This document shows positions 1-8,197 of a stretch of 64,000 nt of DNA, one piece after another. This DNA comes from Dielma fastidiosa (GTDB taxonomy: Bacteria; Bacillota_I; Bacilli_A; Erysipelotrichales; Erysipelotrichaceae): NCBI RefSeq assembly GCF_000313565.1, contig NZ_HE578925.1:62001-126000 (forward strand). The letters are read 5' to 3'. The stretch's first letter is position 1. Every line of letters begins with the position of its first letter. The notes beneath the pieces were generated by a model, which saw nothing but the letters and a program-made list of their open reading frames with translations, did not search any database and was not told the DNA's origin. Both the position numbers and the translations under genes were made by a program.

Positions 1-24
1 AGCTTGCTTAAATAATGAATACGG

Positions 25-55
25 AAACACTGATCGTTAAGATTGGTGTTTTTGT
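25..55 (+). terminator. Rho-independent terminator of an upstream gene
   Basis: AAACAC and GTGTTT arms, with weaker inner pairing between TGATC and GATTG, are followed by a short T run. It probably ends transcription of a gene left of the window. Confidence 0.55.
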
Positions 56-202
56 TATAATGCGTTCAGAATCCTCAACATGTGATTGCCAGTTATACAA
101 AATAGTTATTATAAATAATAATATAAGGCGAAATTTAAGAGATATTTAGTTGCAAAACAAAGCCTATATCAGTAATTTGATAGTTAAATTCAGAAAGGAT
201 AA

Positions 203-622
203 ATGTGTGTGCGCATGGCTACAATCATAGATGTAATGCTGTCAATTAAAAGAGAAAGAACCATTCTGTTTTATCATAAGGATACAAATCAATTTGATAA
301 TTATCCAATATCAAAGACTGAAATGGAGAATCTGACTGATGATGCTTTAATTCCTGAATATGACTATAATAATTTTAGACTGCCATCATACGAAGAGATT
401 GGTCACAAGGAAATTATGCGTTTGTATGTGAAAGATTGCGTGGAAGATAAAGTAATGAGAACTGCATTATTTAATATTTTAAGAAGAGATGATTATGTGG
501 ATGCTTTCTTAGAGAAACTACAAGAATTAGCTTTATATGATGATTTTTTAACAATTTGCGGTGATATTTATAATCAAATCTTTGAAGAATGGGCATCCAA
601 AAATGATTTGCATTTTAGCTAA
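203..622 (+). CDS. UPF0158-like small acidic protein
   Basis: A 139-residue cytosolic protein with no signal peptide or membrane segment. The C-terminal half (LPSYEEIGHKEIM, then FLEKLQELALYDDF and a closing EEWASKN stretch) resembles the UPF0158 pattern, in which a proline-tyrosine region is followed by helical repeats and an aspartate-rich end. The molecular role of that family is not established. An AGAAAGG element lies 4 nt before the ATG used here; a second in-frame ATG at 215 is 16 nt from it, so the first start is slightly better placed but tight. It stands alone, separated from the PTS operon by about 400 nt. Confidence 0.6.
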   Translation: MCVRMATIIDVMLSIKRERTILFYHKDTNQFDNYPISKTEMENLTDDALIPEYDYNNFRLPSYEEIGHKEIMRLYVKDCVEDKVMRTALFNILRRDDYVDAFLEKLQELALYDDFLTICGDIYNQIFEEWASKNDLHFS

Positions 623-880
623 GAATTTATTAACATGAAATGGATATGCAGTTTAGATATTAAGTCACTGAGGAAGGTTTGATTGAAATAGTTAATATTT
701 TACAATTAATTGGAGATGTTTATGACATTTACATAGATTTTGTATTCTTTAAGCATAAGCTTTTTAGCAACTTCCTGTATAATTACATATGATAAAAACA
801 AGAAAAGGACAAATGAAAACCAGCCTGCAAGGACTAAATTTTTCTTAGGTTTTTTAATGAATATTTCTGTAATCAAACTA
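623..880. other. Intergenic stretch without a supported gene
   Basis: Short overlapping open frames exist on both strands (about 740-934 plus and 706-891 minus), but neither has a ribosome binding site or recognisable protein. The 3' part leads into the PTS operon promoter at 881. I see nothing else in it. Confidence 0.5.
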
Positions 881-909
881 TTGACAGGCAAATTACACGG
901 TGCTAGAAT
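881..909 (+). promoter_or_regulatory. Promoter of the licT-EIIBC-M81 operon
   Basis: TTGACA (881-886), a 17-nt spacer and TAGAAT (904-909) preceded by TGC, giving an extended -10. Transcription would begin near 916, some 18 nt before the antiterminator RNA element. Confidence 0.75.
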
Positions 910-933
910 GATAGCGTATACAAAATATAGATA

Positions 934-963
934 GGACTGTCACTTCTTTAGAAGGCATAACCT
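934..963 (+). promoter_or_regulatory. Ribonucleic antiterminator (RAT), LicT/SacT type
   Basis: The element begins GGACTGTCACT and ends AGGCATAACCT. It matches the BglG/LicT RAT layout (GGAYTGTYACT, short hairpin arms, loop, AGGCAAAACCT) in both sequence and 30-nt length. Its 3' half overlaps the 5' arm of the terminator at 942-1010, so forming the RAT would exclude the terminator. It precedes the LicT-type gene itself, which implies autoregulation by antitermination. Confidence 0.85.
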
Positions 964-1010
964 TAATAGCTATTTAGTTATTTTTTAGGGCGCCGTAAAG
1001 AAGTTTTTTT
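942..1010 (+). terminator. Leader terminator overlapped by the RAT
   Basis: The ACTTCTTTA arm (942-950) is exactly complementary to TAAAGAAGT (996-1004), which is followed by seven further Ts. The 5' arm is shared with the RAT, giving mutually exclusive structures. Confidence 0.8.
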
Positions 1011-1027
1011 TATAAGGTGGTGAGTGA

Positions 1028-1864
1028 ATGCTTGTTAAAAAAAAGATAAACAATAATTTTGCTATTTGTCTAGACTCAAATGGTCAAGAAATTATTGCTT
1101 ACGGCAAGGGGATAGGTTTTGGTAAAATGCCTTATCAGCTTGAAGATTTAAGCTTAGTAGAACGTACTTTTTATGATATTGATAATCATATGGTATTACT
1201 TGCTAATCAAATACCTGAAAAAACATTTGAAGTTGCAACGAAAATAGTGGATATTGCGAATCTTTATCTAAATAACAGCTTCTCTTCAAATTTGATATTT
1301 TCTTTGGCGGACCATATCACATTTGCAATTGATAGACTCAATAAAGGTATATTTATAGCAAATCCTTTAGGAAAAGATATTAACTTTTTATATGAAAAGG
1401 AACTGCAAGTAGGTCGGATAGCACTTAATATAGTTGAAAATGAGTTAGGTGTTCGACTTCCAGATAAAGAGGTTACAAATATTGCCATTCATTTTATTGA
1501 GGCAGAAGTATATTCAAGCAATACTGCTGAATTTCAAAGTAAAGAACAAGTGATAACTGAAATAATGGATTTGCTTGAGAAAGAGATGGAGATATCAATA
1601 GATAAAAATGATGCAACTTATATAAGATTTGTCACTCATCTGGAATATCTGTTGAAAAGAAGTCCATCTAAAGTGGAAACATCAAGTAAGAATATGCAGT
1701 TGTTTGAGCAGTCAAAAGCAGAATTTACAGAAGCTTATCAGGGGGCTATGTTAATTAGTGATTATATTTATGCAAATCTAAAATGGTTGCCAAACGAAGA
1801 AGAGTTACTGTATTTAATTATACACATTAATAGACTTTGTTCAAAAGCGGATTGTCACCTTTAA
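1028..1864 (+). CDS. BglG/LicT family transcription antiterminator
   Basis: A cytosolic RNA-binding antiterminator whose activity is normally set by PTS phosphorylation. At 278 residues it has the usual full family length. Residues 1-55 form the CAT RNA-binding domain (KKKINNNFAICLD, GKGIGFGK). PRD1 carries the expected histidines at H96 (LADHITFAIDR) and H155 (IAIHFIEAE), and PRD2 carries H204 (FVTHLEYLLKR) and H266 (LIIHINRL), so all four regulatory positions look intact. The start follows a GGTGGTGAGTG region. It lies directly behind a RAT/terminator pair and upstream of an EIIBC gene, so it most likely controls its own operon in response to that EII's substrate. Confidence 0.9.
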   Translation: MLVKKKINNNFAICLDSNGQEIIAYGKGIGFGKMPYQLEDLSLVERTFYDIDNHMVLLANQIPEKTFEVATKIVDIANLYLNNSFSSNLIFSLADHITFAIDRLNKGIFIANPLGKDINFLYEKELQVGRIALNIVENELGVRLPDKEVTNIAIHFIEAEVYSSNTAEFQSKEQVITEIMDLLEKEMEISIDKNDATYIRFVTHLEYLLKRSPSKVETSSKNMQLFEQSKAEFTEAYQGAMLISDYIYANLKWLPNEEELLYLIIHINRLCSKADCHL

Positions 1865-1871
1865 GGGCATC

Positions 1872-1916
1872 ACCGGCATATAAAATTCAACTGGATTTTT
1901 TATGTCGGTTTTATTT
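1872..1916 (+). terminator. Hairpin between licT-like gene and EIIBC
   Basis: ACCGGCATA pairs with TATGTCGGT (one G-U) and is followed by TTTTATTTT. No second RAT is evident over it, so it would attenuate rather than switch EIIBC expression. Confidence 0.6.
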
Positions 1917-1989
1917 TGAAACAATATGTTTCATTTTACAAGTATGGAAGCTCTCTCTGAAATATGTTTAAGTATTTTAACAAATCTAA

Positions 1990-3492
1990 ATGAATTTAAA
2001 TATATCTGATGGCCGTGAGGTATATTTTGAAAGGAACGGCAAGAAAGGAATTTATCAATTATCCTATATTGATAAAAATAAGAACAGTATGAATAGAATT
2101 AATGATAACTATCAAAATCTATGTGAAAATATTCTGACTAATATTGGCGGCAAAGATAATATTTTGTCGGTAACCCATTGTGCAACGCGTCTACGATTCA
2201 CATTAAAGGATATTGGTCTTGTGAAGCAGGAAACGATTAAGAAACTGAAAGGTGTGATTGGTACGCAAGTTTCAGCGGGTCAGTTTCAGATTATCATTGG
2301 TCAACATGTTCCTGATGTATATGATGTGTTTATAACATTAGCAGGAATCTCAAAGGCAGAGCCGATTAACGAAAATTTAGATGCGAATCTCAATAAATTA
2401 TCATTTAAAAATATTCTAAATAGAATATTTGAAACAATATCTAGTTGTGTTATTCCAATTTTCCCAATTTTTATTGGTGCAGGGTTAATCAAGATGCTTG
2501 TTGCAATTTTAGGCCCAGGTTTACTCAATGTGTTTTCAGATACGAGCGATGTTATGGTCCTATTAACATTTGTCGGCGATGCTGGATTTTATTATTTCCC
2601 AATATTTGCTGCATGGTCTGCTGCTAAGCGGTTTGATGTAAGTATTCCAATTGCATTATTCTTGGCTGCAATTCTGGTCCATCCTACATTAGTGGGTATT
2701 GTGGCTAATGGTGAACCATTCACCGTGTATGGTATTCCTATGACACTAGTGAATTATTCAAGTCAATTTATTCCTGTAATTCTAATGGTTTGGGTATTAT
2801 CGTATGTACAGCGATTCGTCGATCGGATTTGTCCGGTTGTCATTAAAGTAGCATTCCTTCCACTTCTTTGCGTTTTGATTATGCTGCCTATTACTTTATG
2901 TGTACTTGGCCCGATTGGTACATATTGTGGCATTTTGATTGAAAATATCGCGAACCTATTAGCCTCTACAGTTGGACCTTTAGCGGTCGGTTTAATTGGT
3001 GGAGCTTGGTACTTCTTGGTTGCTTTGGGTATGGATAAAGCTTTAGTTCCTGTGATTTTAAATTCTTTTGCTTCACAGGGCTATGATAATTTGTTCTGGC
3101 TCAGCGCTGTTGTTGCTACATATGCTTTAATTGGTGTTGCTTTTGCATATTTCATTCGCTGTAAAAAAGAGGATCGAGCAATGGCAGGCTCCAATGCAAT
3201 CACAATAGCTTTAGGTGGAGTTAGTGAGCCAACCATTTATGGATGTATTTTTAGATTTAAAAGAGCAATGATTTATCTGTTTACTGGTGGCTGTGTAGGT
3301 GGTATCCTTGCTTCACTTTTACAAGTAAAAGCATATACACTAGGCGCTGGTAACATTCTATTCTTTACCATTTTTGCAGGAGGGGATGGTAAAAGTCTAA
3401 TTCCTGGTATTATTTGCTGTATTGTAGCTTTTGCTATAAGCTTTGGACTTGGACTTGTTTTTGGCTTTCCCACAAATAAATCTGCCGAATAA
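1990..3492 (+). CDS. PTS beta-glucoside-type EIIBC permease
   Basis: A membrane sugar transporter and phosphotransferase. An N-terminal EIIB domain holds the phosphocysteine C64 in the motif SVTHCATRLRF, and an EIIC domain with about ten membrane segments follows from roughly residue 140, including GMDKALVPV and GGVSEPTIYG, typical of the glucose/beta-glucoside superfamily. No EIIA domain is fused, so EIIA must come from elsewhere. The ATG at 1990 gives a 33-residue lead (about GREVYFERNGKKG) absent from ordinary family members and has no clear ribosome site. The ATG at 2089 (MNRINDNYQ) gives a conventional N terminus, so the true start is uncertain. The substrate cannot be named from sequence; the neighbouring LicT type suggests a beta-glucoside or similar compound. 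Confidence 0.85.
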   Translation: MNLNISDGREVYFERNGKKGIYQLSYIDKNKNSMNRINDNYQNLCENILTNIGGKDNILSVTHCATRLRFTLKDIGLVKQETIKKLKGVIGTQVSAGQFQIIIGQHVPDVYDVFITLAGISKAEPINENLDANLNKLSFKNILNRIFETISSCVIPIFPIFIGAGLIKMLVAILGPGLLNVFSDTSDVMVLLTFVGDAGFYYFPIFAAWSAAKRFDVSIPIALFLAAILVHPTLVGIVANGEPFTVYGIPMTLVNYSSQFIPVILMVWVLSYVQRFVDRICPVVIKVAFLPLLCVLIMLPITLCVLGPIGTYCGILIENIANLLASTVGPLAVGLIGGAWYFLVALGMDKALVPVILNSFASQGYDNLFWLSAVVATYALIGVAFAYFIRCKKEDRAMAGSNAITIALGGVSEPTIYGCIFRFKRAMIYLFTGGCVGGILASLLQVKAYTLGAGNILFFTIFAGGDGKSLIPGIICCIVAFAISFGLGLVFGFPTNKSAE

Positions 3493-3535
3493 CTATAGCC
3501 TAGAGTATTAAAATAATAGAAAGAGGTAATAACAA

Positions 3536-5014
3536 ATGAAAATATTGATAGCGCATATGACATCCGAATGCAATGAACATATTTCACATACAGTAGATCT
3601 AGATGAGTTTTTACTATTATATGGAAATGACTGTATTAACGCCATGCACATACAAGATGTTTTTGAAGCAGAAAATATAGAAATCATCCCTTCAATTTAT
3701 GCAAGCTTACATCCGAATGGGATGATAAAAAGAGAAGCCTATGAATTTATCGCAGATAAAATACTGGAAACGATAAAAGCAAATTTAAAAGAGATTGATG
3801 GTATCTATTTACAACTGCATGGTGCAAGTGGAATTGTAGATTTAGAGGGTGTATCAGGTGAACACGCTTTGATTTTACGGATTCGTAGGCTTGTAGGGGA
3901 ATATATGCCTATAGCGGTTGTGATGGATCCTCATGGCAATTTAACAAAGACATTTGCTGATAATGTTAACATTGTCCGATGTTACCGTGAATCACCGCAT
4001 AGTGATCAGATAGCTACAGAAAGACTCGTCGCTGAAAAATTAGTTCATTTATTAAAGCACCGTAGAGGCATGCATCCTATTCTGCGCAAATTGCCAATTA
4101 TGGTTGGCGGTGAACGAAGTGTATCAGCTAAGGAGCCTGTTCGCACAATCAATCAATTAATGGATGAGGCTGAAAAAGATTCAAGAGTATTTTCATGCTC
4201 TTATCATGTTGGATATATTCGACATGACGATGATAAACTAGGTGCTGCAGTAGTAGTAATCCCTAATACGGAAAAAGACATTGAGTATTGTTCTAAAATT
4301 GCCGACAAAATATCTCATTATGCTTGGAATCATCGTATGGAATTCAAGTTCAGTGGAAATTTTGCAGAACCTGTTGAAGCAGTTGCTCAAGCCATTAAAT
4401 ATTGTGAAAGTAATAAAGAAGAAAAAGGGACTGTTGTTATTACAGATTCTGGCGATAATTGCGGTGCGGGAGGTTACGGACAAAATACAATTATGCTGCA
4501 AGAACTTCTAAATGGAGATTTGAAAAAGCATAGAATACTTATTGCAGGGATTAATGATAAATATGCCCATGAATACTTAGCAAATAAAAAAATCGGGGAG
4601 AATGTTAAGTTTGAATTGGGTATAAATGAAGATGAGTTTTCAAAGCCAGTGAAAATACAAGGTACTTTGCTCAGTATTGGTGATGCGGTCTATGGCTTAA
4701 CGCATGAACATGTTGTTGGAAAAAACTACACGGTACGATTAAGCGATAAACCTATTGATATCATTGTCCTTGATCATAATATTCAATACGGTAATATGGG
4801 TCAGTTTGAAAAAGCTGGTCTGCATTTTCATGATTATGATGTGGTTGTCGTAAAAATGGGTTATTTGGACACTTATCTGATTCCAGAAACTGCTTATCAT
4901 ATTATGGCATTAAGTGATGGCCCGACTAATCAGAGGACTGAAAATATTTCTTTCAAAAAAATCGCACGGCCAATGTGGCCCATTGATGATTTTGATGAAT
5001 TATATTATCTATAA
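3536..5014 (+). CDS. M81 family metallopeptidase (MlrC-like)
   Basis: A 492-residue cytosolic protein matching the MlrC/M81 family, named from microcystin breakdown but common in bacteria that never meet microcystin. Likely conserved blocks are HMTSECNEH (7-15), LQLHGAS (93-99), DPHGN (131-135), ESPHSD (152-157) and DSGDNCGAGGYG near residue 303, which place several histidines and acids for metal binding. An AGAGG element precedes the ATG. It is 43 nt behind the EIIBC and before a strong terminator, so it is the last gene of the PTS operon and probably acts on the imported compound. The actual reaction is unknown. Confidence 0.85.
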   Translation: MKILIAHMTSECNEHISHTVDLDEFLLLYGNDCINAMHIQDVFEAENIEIIPSIYASLHPNGMIKREAYEFIADKILETIKANLKEIDGIYLQLHGASGIVDLEGVSGEHALILRIRRLVGEYMPIAVVMDPHGNLTKTFADNVNIVRCYRESPHSDQIATERLVAEKLVHLLKHRRGMHPILRKLPIMVGGERSVSAKEPVRTINQLMDEAEKDSRVFSCSYHVGYIRHDDDKLGAAVVVIPNTEKDIEYCSKIADKISHYAWNHRMEFKFSGNFAEPVEAVAQAIKYCESNKEEKGTVVITDSGDNCGAGGYGQNTIMLQELLNGDLKKHRILIAGINDKYAHEYLANKKIGENVKFELGINEDEFSKPVKIQGTLLSIGDAVYGLTHEHVVGKNYTVRLSDKPIDIIVLDHNIQYGNMGQFEKAGLHFHDYDVVVVKMGYLDTYLIPETAYHIMALSDGPTNQRTENISFKKIARPMWPIDDFDELYYL

Positions 5015-5041
5015 TTAAACATCTAATCGATTGAAATTTGA

Positions 5042-5090
5042 AAGCAAGTAGCTGCATTATACCTAAGTTGTAGTTACTTGCTTTTATTAT
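5042..5090 (+). terminator. Terminator of the PTS operon
   Basis: AAGCAAGTA pairs exactly with TACTTGCTT and is followed by TTATTAT. The loop is about 24 nt and contains additional pairing. Confidence 0.75.
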
Positions 5091-5125
5091 AAAATTATGA
5101 AGGAAAGCGAATAATCGTTTAGTTG

Positions 5126-5154
5126 TTGATAACGGTTGGCTAAAATGGTAAAAT
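5126..5154 (+). promoter_or_regulatory. Promoter of the rRNA methyltransferase gene
   Basis: TTGATA (5126-5131), 17 nt, TAAAAT (5149-5154). It lies 58 nt before the start codon. Confidence 0.6.
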
Positions 5155-5212
5155 TTGAACACATGTAAATGTATCTGAATTTGATAGCGATGCAAAATAG
5201 AAGGAGATTGTT

Positions 5213-6415
5213 ATGCAAAGAAATTATCCCAAGGTAGTTATTTCAAAAGAAGGTGAAGAATGGCTGAATAAAGGGCAGATGTGGATGTACCGCAATAATG
5301 CTGTAAATCTTGATGAAACAATAGAGAATGGCTCGGTGGTAGATATTGTAACGACCCAGGGCGATTATATGGGGACAGGTTTTGTATCTATGGACAGTCA
5401 TATTACAGTGCGGATTCTTTCTAAAGATTTGCATGATGTATTTGACCGTGCTTTTTTTAAGCAAAGAATTCAATTTGCCTATGCTTTTCGTAAGACTTTG
5501 GAAGCAGAAAATCTCACCAACTGCCGATTGATTTTTGGTGAAGCAGATCAGCTGCCGGGATTAACCGTGGATCGCTATAATGATATTTTGGTTGCGCAAA
5601 TCAGCTCTTTTGGTATGGATAAAATCAAGGATATGCTTTATGAAGTATTACTTGAGGTATTAAAAGAAGATGGACAGGATGTGAAGGGAATCTATGAGCG
5701 CAACGATATTAAGGTTCGCACGAAAGAAGGACTGCCTTTAGAAAAAGGGTATTGGCGGCAGGCTCAATTACCTACTAAGACAGTTATTAATGAGAATGGT
5801 TTATTGCTGAATGTTGATGTGGAAAATGGTCAGAAGACTGGTTACTTTTTAGATCAGAAATCGAATCGTGTCTTGCTGCGCAAAATGGCACATGGTAAAA
5901 GAGTGATGGATTGCTTTACACATACGGGTGGCTTCGCTTTAAATGCGGCTTATGGGCAGGCATTGGAAGTTGTAGCGGTGGATGTTTCACAGACGGCGCT
6001 GGATCAGGCGTATGAGAATGCTAAGCTGAATCATTTGGAAGATCGGATGTCATTTGTTAAGGCGGATGTCTTTGATTATTTAGATGAATGTGAAAGTGGA
6101 TGTTTTGATATCATTGTTTTAGATCCGCCGGCGTTTACCAAATCAAGAAGAACTATTGATCATGCATACAGCGGTTATAAAAAAATTAATATGAAGGCCA
6201 TGAAGCTGTTAGGTAAGGGCGGCTATTTAATCACTTGCAGCTGTTCACGCTTTATGGAAATTGATAATTTTGAAAAGATGCTGAGAGAGGCTGCTCATGA
6301 ATCAGGTGTAACGCTGAAGCAGGTTTCGGTTACTCAGCAGAACCATGATCATCCTATTTTATGGACCATGGAAGAGACATCGTATTTGAAGTTTTACATC
6401 TTTCAGATAATATAA
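5213..6415 (+). CDS. RlmI-like 23S rRNA (cytosine-C5)-methyltransferase
   Basis: A SAM-dependent rRNA methyltransferase of the RlmI/YccW type, acting on ribosomal RNA in the cytosol. A PUA-like RNA-binding domain occupies about residues 5-75. The segment GQKTGYFLDQ (206-215) is characteristic of the group, followed by the SAM-binding loop DCFTHTGGF (233-241), an acidic AVDVSQ motif, and DPPAFTK (304-310) at the catalytic site. A second CSCS motif near residue 344 probably supplies the catalytic cysteine. The 400-residue length is normal. AGAAGGAG lies 8 nt before the ATG. It is monocistronic, between its own promoter and terminator. Confidence 0.88.
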   Translation: MQRNYPKVVISKEGEEWLNKGQMWMYRNNAVNLDETIENGSVVDIVTTQGDYMGTGFVSMDSHITVRILSKDLHDVFDRAFFKQRIQFAYAFRKTLEAENLTNCRLIFGEADQLPGLTVDRYNDILVAQISSFGMDKIKDMLYEVLLEVLKEDGQDVKGIYERNDIKVRTKEGLPLEKGYWRQAQLPTKTVINENGLLLNVDVENGQKTGYFLDQKSNRVLLRKMAHGKRVMDCFTHTGGFALNAAYGQALEVVAVDVSQTALDQAYENAKLNHLEDRMSFVKADVFDYLDECESGCFDIIVLDPPAFTKSRRTIDHAYSGYKKINMKAMKLLGKGGYLITCSCSRFMEIDNFEKMLREAAHESGVTLKQVSVTQQNHDHPILWTMEETSYLKFYIFQII

Positions 6416-6429
6416 GTTTTTTGAGTGTT

Positions 6430-6454
6430 AGAGGGCTGCGTGGCTCTCTTTTTT
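6430..6454 (+). terminator. Terminator after the rlmI-like gene
   Basis: AGAGGGCT / GGCTCTCT hairpin with a GCGT loop, ending in TTTTTT. Confidence 0.8.
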
Positions 6455-6570
6455 GATGAAACCTCAATCATGAAGTTGGATAAATCTGAATATTCATCAA
6501 GTAAAGGATAGCTGGATTTGTTCTTCCTTTATGAAGATTTTGTATCTGCTCCATTCAAAGTTTTAGGATG

Positions 6571-6579
6571 TGGTATAAT
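6571..6579 (+). promoter_or_regulatory. Possible extended -10 promoter upstream of CRISPR leader 1
   Basis: TGGTATAAT is a perfect extended -10 (TGN plus TATAAT); there is no good -35. A transcript from it would run through the conserved leader hairpin at 6627-6671 into array 1. Confidence 0.4.
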
Positions 6580-6626
6580 ATAAATATATGTGGGAATTAT
6601 ATTCTGTTAACCATATAAATGAGTGC

Positions 6627-6796
6627 AGTGCGAATGTGAAGCAAACATGAAATCTCTGGAGGATTCGCACTAAAAATTAACGAATAATAGTGAAATATAG
6701 GTGGTTGATAACTAAAAATAAAGAGTATGAATGTGATTTAATGATAATTTTGTTGGATTATTGGTAAAATAATTATTTTTTATATATTATTTTGCT
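6627..6796 (+). promoter_or_regulatory. Leader of CRISPR array 1
   Basis: A 45-nt element with perfect 9-nt arms AGTGCGAAT (6627-6635) and ATTCGCACT (6663-6671), then exactly 125 nt of AT-rich DNA ending TATTTTGCT-like directly at the first repeat. The block TTGGTAAAATAATTA near 6762-6776 resembles the same region of leaders 2 and 3. The remaining sequence is not alignable with them, yet the spacing is identical. Confidence 0.75.
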
Positions 6797-7564
6797 GTCG
6801 AGAGTCACATGGCTCTCGTGGATTGAAATAAGCAGCGCAGAAGATACGCCTTGATTTTTTGCGGTCGAGAGTCACATGGCTCTCGTGGATTGAAATTTAT
6901 TTATTTGAAGCAGAGGTTACAACCAAAAAGGTCGAGAGTCACATGGCTCTCGTGGATTGAAATCATTTTGTATATTGGTGTTGTCATGAAAACACAGTCG
7001 AGAGTCACATGGCTCTCGTGGATTGAAATCTAACATACAGACAACGATCCATGACAATCGCTGCGTCGAGAGTCACATGGCTCTCGTGGATTGAAATTTA
7101 AGCGTATTAGCGCCGTATGCGTTCCCCCGGCGTCGAGAGTCACATGGCTCTCGTGGATTGAAATACCATTTACCTTAACATTCATGCCCTCATAATCTGT
7201 CGAGAGTCACATGGCTCTCGTGGATTGAAATTAAACTTATCAAATGGCAGTCTTATAATTGAAAGTCGAGAGTCACATGGCTCTCGTGGATTGAAATCTT
7301 TATTATGAATAAGATGCAGTCACCTGGAGGTGTCGAGAGTCACATGGCTCTCGTGGATTGAAATTTGACACATCAGATGCCCATTGATGCCCTTACAGTC
7401 GAGAGTCACATGGCTCTTGTGGATTGAAATTTCTGATTATGAAGATGTGAGTGCGTAATTGATTGTCGAGAGTCACAGGACTCTCGTGAATTCAAATTAA
7501 ATACCAGTGGACATATAATAGTCAAAGGCTGGTCGAGAGTCGTAAGACTCTTTTTAATATAATT
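6797..7564 (+). CRISPR. CRISPR array 1: 12 repeats (10 good, 2 decayed), 11 spacers
   Basis: The 33-nt repeat starts GTCGAGAGTCACATGGCTC and ends GTGGATTGAAAT, the ending and stem layout of type I-C repeats. Repeats begin at 6797, 6864, 6931, 6997, 7065, 7132, 7199, 7265, 7332, 7398, 7465 and 7532; spacers are 33-35 nt. The tenth repeat has CTCTTG instead of CTCTCG. The eleventh has ACAGGACTC in place of ACATGGCTC and a damaged 3' end, and the twelfth keeps only its 5' half. Decay at the leader-distal end fixes the orientation as plus. No cas gene lies within 19 kb, so the array must depend on the I-C operon at 26.6-32.4 kb or another locus. Confidence 0.97.
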
Positions 7565-7618
7565 GTCATATTTTATATGGAATCTAATCATGTTAAAATG
7601 ATTTCAGGAGGGAAGTAT

Positions 7619-8197
7619 ATGAACAATAATGAAATCAATGCAGCATGGTTTATTTATAAATACCATTGCAATCCAGAATCAATCAAAGTGGTTATGATAA
7701 ATGAGGTTGTCCCTGAGGATGAAAACGATGATTTTTATGTACCTAATTCATCCTATTCTCAGTCAATCATTGGATTGTTCAGCAATGCTGGAATGTTGTG
7801 TGATATGCAGGAGCTGCTTGAAAAGGGAATCTATGTATGTAATGCTGTTAAAACACCTAAAGAGCAATCTGTTATACCTATACTTCAAATAAAAGATTCA
7901 TTGGATGAGCTGGAAGCTGAACTTGCCCTTTTTGATAATTTAAAGGTTATCATGCTGATGGGAGATGTTGCACGCAAAGCTTTTAATAAGATTGCAAAAA
8001 AACAGACAGGGAAAAATGTCATACCTTCAGGGTCAACATACAAGCTGCGTCATAATGAATATTATTATCATGATATCAGGGTGATGCTCTCTTATATTTG
8101 TACAGGCGGTAATTTATTGATTGAGAAAAGCAAGGTAACTATGATTAGTGAAGATATACAGCTTATGTTGAGTATCATTGGTGATTGTCATGAGTGA
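7619..8197 (+). CDS. Uracil-DNA glycosylase superfamily-like protein
   Basis: A 192-residue cytosolic protein. An opening motif region MINEVVPEDENDDFY, a core strand KVIMLMGDVARKAF and a C-terminal IPSGSTYKLR segment recall a divergent branch of the uracil-DNA glycosylase fold seen in clostridia, but canonical UDG catalytic motifs are not obvious. Activity is therefore unproven. AGGAGGG sits 6 nt before the ATG at 7619; an upstream in-frame ATG at 7577 lacks a site and is rejected. It begins only 55 nt after the decayed end of CRISPR array 1 and overlaps the next gene by 8 nt, so the two are co-transcribed. Confidence 0.55.
   Translation: MNNNEINAAWFIYKYHCNPESIKVVMINEVVPEDENDDFYVPNSSYSQSIIGLFSNAGMLCDMQELLEKGIYVCNAVKTPKEQSVIPILQIKDSLDELEAELALFDNLKVIMLMGDVARKAFNKIAKKQTGKNVIPSGSTYKLRHNEYYYHDIRVMLSYICTGGNLLIEKSKVTMISEDIQLMLSIIGDCHE

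Noticed and set aside
740-934. Small plus-strand frame upstream of the licT-like gene
   Set aside because: It covers the operon promoter, has no ribosome site and resembles nothing known.
6851-7033. Open frame running through repeats and spacers of CRISPR array 1
   Set aside because: Repeat periodicity creates it; no ribosome site. The same applies to frames inside arrays 2 and 3 (36327-36515, 36601-36786).
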